A stretch of 64,000 nucleotides of DNA. It comes from Pseudomonas taiwanensis. Its GTDB lineage: Bacteria > Pseudomonadota > Gammaproteobacteria > Pseudomonadales > Pseudomonadaceae. Of the stretch, positions 62,821 through 64,000 are shown in pieces. The notes below the pieces were generated by a model, which did not search any database, was not told the DNA's origin, and saw only the letters and a list, made by a program, of their open reading frames with translations. Within the stretch, counting starts at the first letter, position 1. Each line of letters begins with the position of its first letter. The stretch is from the NCBI RefSeq assembly GCF_013393345.1, contig NZ_QJRF01000033.1, positions 1-64,000 of the forward strand. The letters run 5' to 3'. A program made the position numbers and the translations under genes.

Positions 62821-64000
62821 ATGCAGTCCCACTCAATCGGGTTGAACCGAGTCCGCATACGTGCTCCGGAGTATGTACGCGTCACGCTCGCGGCATTCCT
62901 GACTATTTGGGCGACCCACTCCTTCCATGCTCGCGCTGAAACCACGCCAGCCCGGCAGGCTTTAGCAGGGCAGATTGCCGCAGAGCTCAAGCAACCAGCT
63001 CCGCTGATAGCCAACAAAGCACTACCCGATAGCCAATTGCTTGGCCATATCATCGAGCGAAAAAAGCAGTTCGCAAAAATCGACGCATTGGCCGAGCGTG
63101 GCCAGCTCACCGAGTTGCCGCCGCCATCGGAAAGCATCATCGGTGATGCGGGCGGCCTGCGTTCCGATCTCGCCGAGCACGGAATCGGTTTCAACATCCT
63201 GAGCATGAGTACGTTCACCAATAATCTTAAGAGGCACGACAGGCATCAGCCACAGGCCTACCTCGGCGAACGTCCCACATACTCGTCCAATCTGGTAGCC
63301 GGCTTCACCTACGACCTGGGGCAGGTCGGTCTCGACAACGGTCAGTTCATCTTCGGCGTGGGCAGTTATTACTCCAGCTGGGACGAGGTGAATCCGTCGT
63401 CGCCCTTCAACTTCACCCGTATCGCGTACTACCAGAGCCTGTGGGACAAGACGGTCGAATTCAAAATCGGTGTGCTGCCCAACGATCTGGAATACATCGG
63501 ACCATTCACCGGAGGCACTCTGGTCGGTGGCACCCAGGGTCTACAGGCCGTTATCCCGTATCAGGTCGGCCTGAGCCACGCGCCGGTTTCCAGCCCGGCC
63601 GCCAACGTCACACTGAACCTGGGCAATTTCTACAACAAGTTCGGGGTGCAGCGCAGTATCAGTCCCGATGGCATGGGCGCGGAGATAGACCGTCACCTGG
63701 GTGAACTGGACCTGCACGCTGACCATACCGGTGCGCTGTACATTGACGAGCTCGGCTACAAACGCGCCGCCACTCCGGGAACTCCTTATTCTTGGTTGCG
63801 CGCGGGCTACATCTACAACTCGTCCGACTACACGCAGTTTTTGAGTAACGAACGCAGCGACGACAATTACGCCGGGTATGTGTTGGGCGACTACCAGTTC
63901 TACCAGTTCAACAGCGCTATCGCCTCGCGCGGTCTGTATGCCGGTTTCACCTGGATGTCTGCCCCGGAGGATCGCAACCTGTTCGATCTGTATTACGGGC
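62821..64000 (+). CDS. OprB-family carbohydrate porin, cut by window end
   Basis: The frame is open from the ATG at 62821, with AAGGAA just upstream, to the last base of the window (393 codons seen). A signal-peptide-like stretch (VTLAAFLTIWATHSFHARA) is followed by a linker and the OprB barrel: SNLVAGFTYDLGQVGLDNGQ, VLPNDLEYIGPFTGGTLVGG, NLGNFYNKFGVQRSISPDG and AGYIYNSSDYTQF. OprB-like porins pass sugars or related compounds. It follows the MFS gene by 109 bases and is likely its outer membrane partner. Confidence 0.85.
   Translation, partial: MQSHSIGLNRVRIRAPEYVRVTLAAFLTIWATHSFHARAETTPARQALAGQIAAELKQPAPLIANKALPDSQLLGHIIERKKQFAKIDALAERGQLTELPPPSESIIGDAGGLRSDLAEHGIGFNILSMSTFTNNLKRHDRHQPQAYLGERPTYSSNLVAGFTYDLGQVGLDNGQFIFGVGSYYSSWDEVNPSSPFNFTRIAYYQSLWDKTVEFKIGVLPNDLEYIGPFTGGTLVGGTQGLQAVIPYQVGLSHAPVSSPAANVTLNLGNFYNKFGVQRSISPDGMGAEIDRHLGELDLHADHTGALYIDELGYKRAATPGTPYSWLRAGYIYNSSDYTQFLSNERSDDNYAGYVLGDYQFYQFNSAIASRGLYAGFTWMSAPEDRNLFDLYYG

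Noticed and set aside
1-64000. tRNA or rRNA genes
   Set aside because: I looked for the TTCGA-type T-loop with flanking stems and for rRNA core sequences and saw none, although reading by eye could miss a tRNA.

Overview
The window looks like chromosomal DNA of a Pseudomonas species in the broad sense. The reasons are high GC, short gaps between same-strand genes, two families of Pseudomonas-type REP/REPIN palindromes, and a gene order that from memory parallels the P. aeruginosa stretch running from the cob operon through fadL, sseA, rnd, ycgL and ptrB. No database search was possible, so the species is unresolved.

Layout. 0.1-8.4 kb: housekeeping genes (SprT, two tandem Yip1-type membrane proteins, a DnaJ-related protein, TtcA, a Tag-like DNA glycosylase, a sirtuin, two NlpC/P60 lipoproteins, an O-methyltransferase, an HNH protein) ending in a Phd/RelE-type toxin-antitoxin pair. 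8.7-19.7 kb: an AdoCbl riboswitch followed by one long operon for B12 uptake and late assembly (btuB-type receptor, cobO, cobB, bluB, cobD, cobC, cobQ, cobP, cobU, alpha-ribazole phosphatase, cobV). Most of its genes overlap or nearly touch. 19.8-31.8 kb: a DUF559 protein, a large acyl-CoA dehydrogenase, a MarR/MFS/small-protein unit with two matching operators, an exported glutathione peroxidase, a FadL porin, a sulfurtransferase, an Lrp regulator with a metC-like lyase, an acyltransferase and an SMP-30-like protein. 32.2-53.6 kb: a DapA paralogue, rnd, ycgL, a hydroxyacid dehydrogenase, ycgN, an exported metallopeptidase-like protein, DJ-1/PfpI, YajD, oligopeptidase B, a YafJ-type amidotransferase, a sterol-desaturase homologue, a thioesterase, a MoxR-GFA-VWA group, an AsmA/DUF748-like protein, cysK, an MFS exporter and a polyamine-type binding protein.

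53.6-58.9 kb is rich in repeats and carries an EamA exporter, a TorF-family porin, an exported amidohydrolase and a divergent LysR regulator. At about 58.87 kb the ordinary chromosome stops at a fragment of a second TorF-type porin. It is followed by about 1.9 kb of gene debris: a BPSL0761-family ORF, an IS1182-type transposase fragment and a frameshifted chemoreceptor signalling domain. From 60.76 kb intact genes resume as a TetR/MFS/OprB-porin transport cluster, and the porin runs off the window end.

I found no clearly new biological system. The most distinctive observations are the three-copy repeat array that carried copies of the cysK 3' end with it, the decayed island with its porin remnant at the edge, the paired MarR operators with a translationally coupled 40-residue membrane protein, and a family of 26-bp hairpins present in three intergenic regions.
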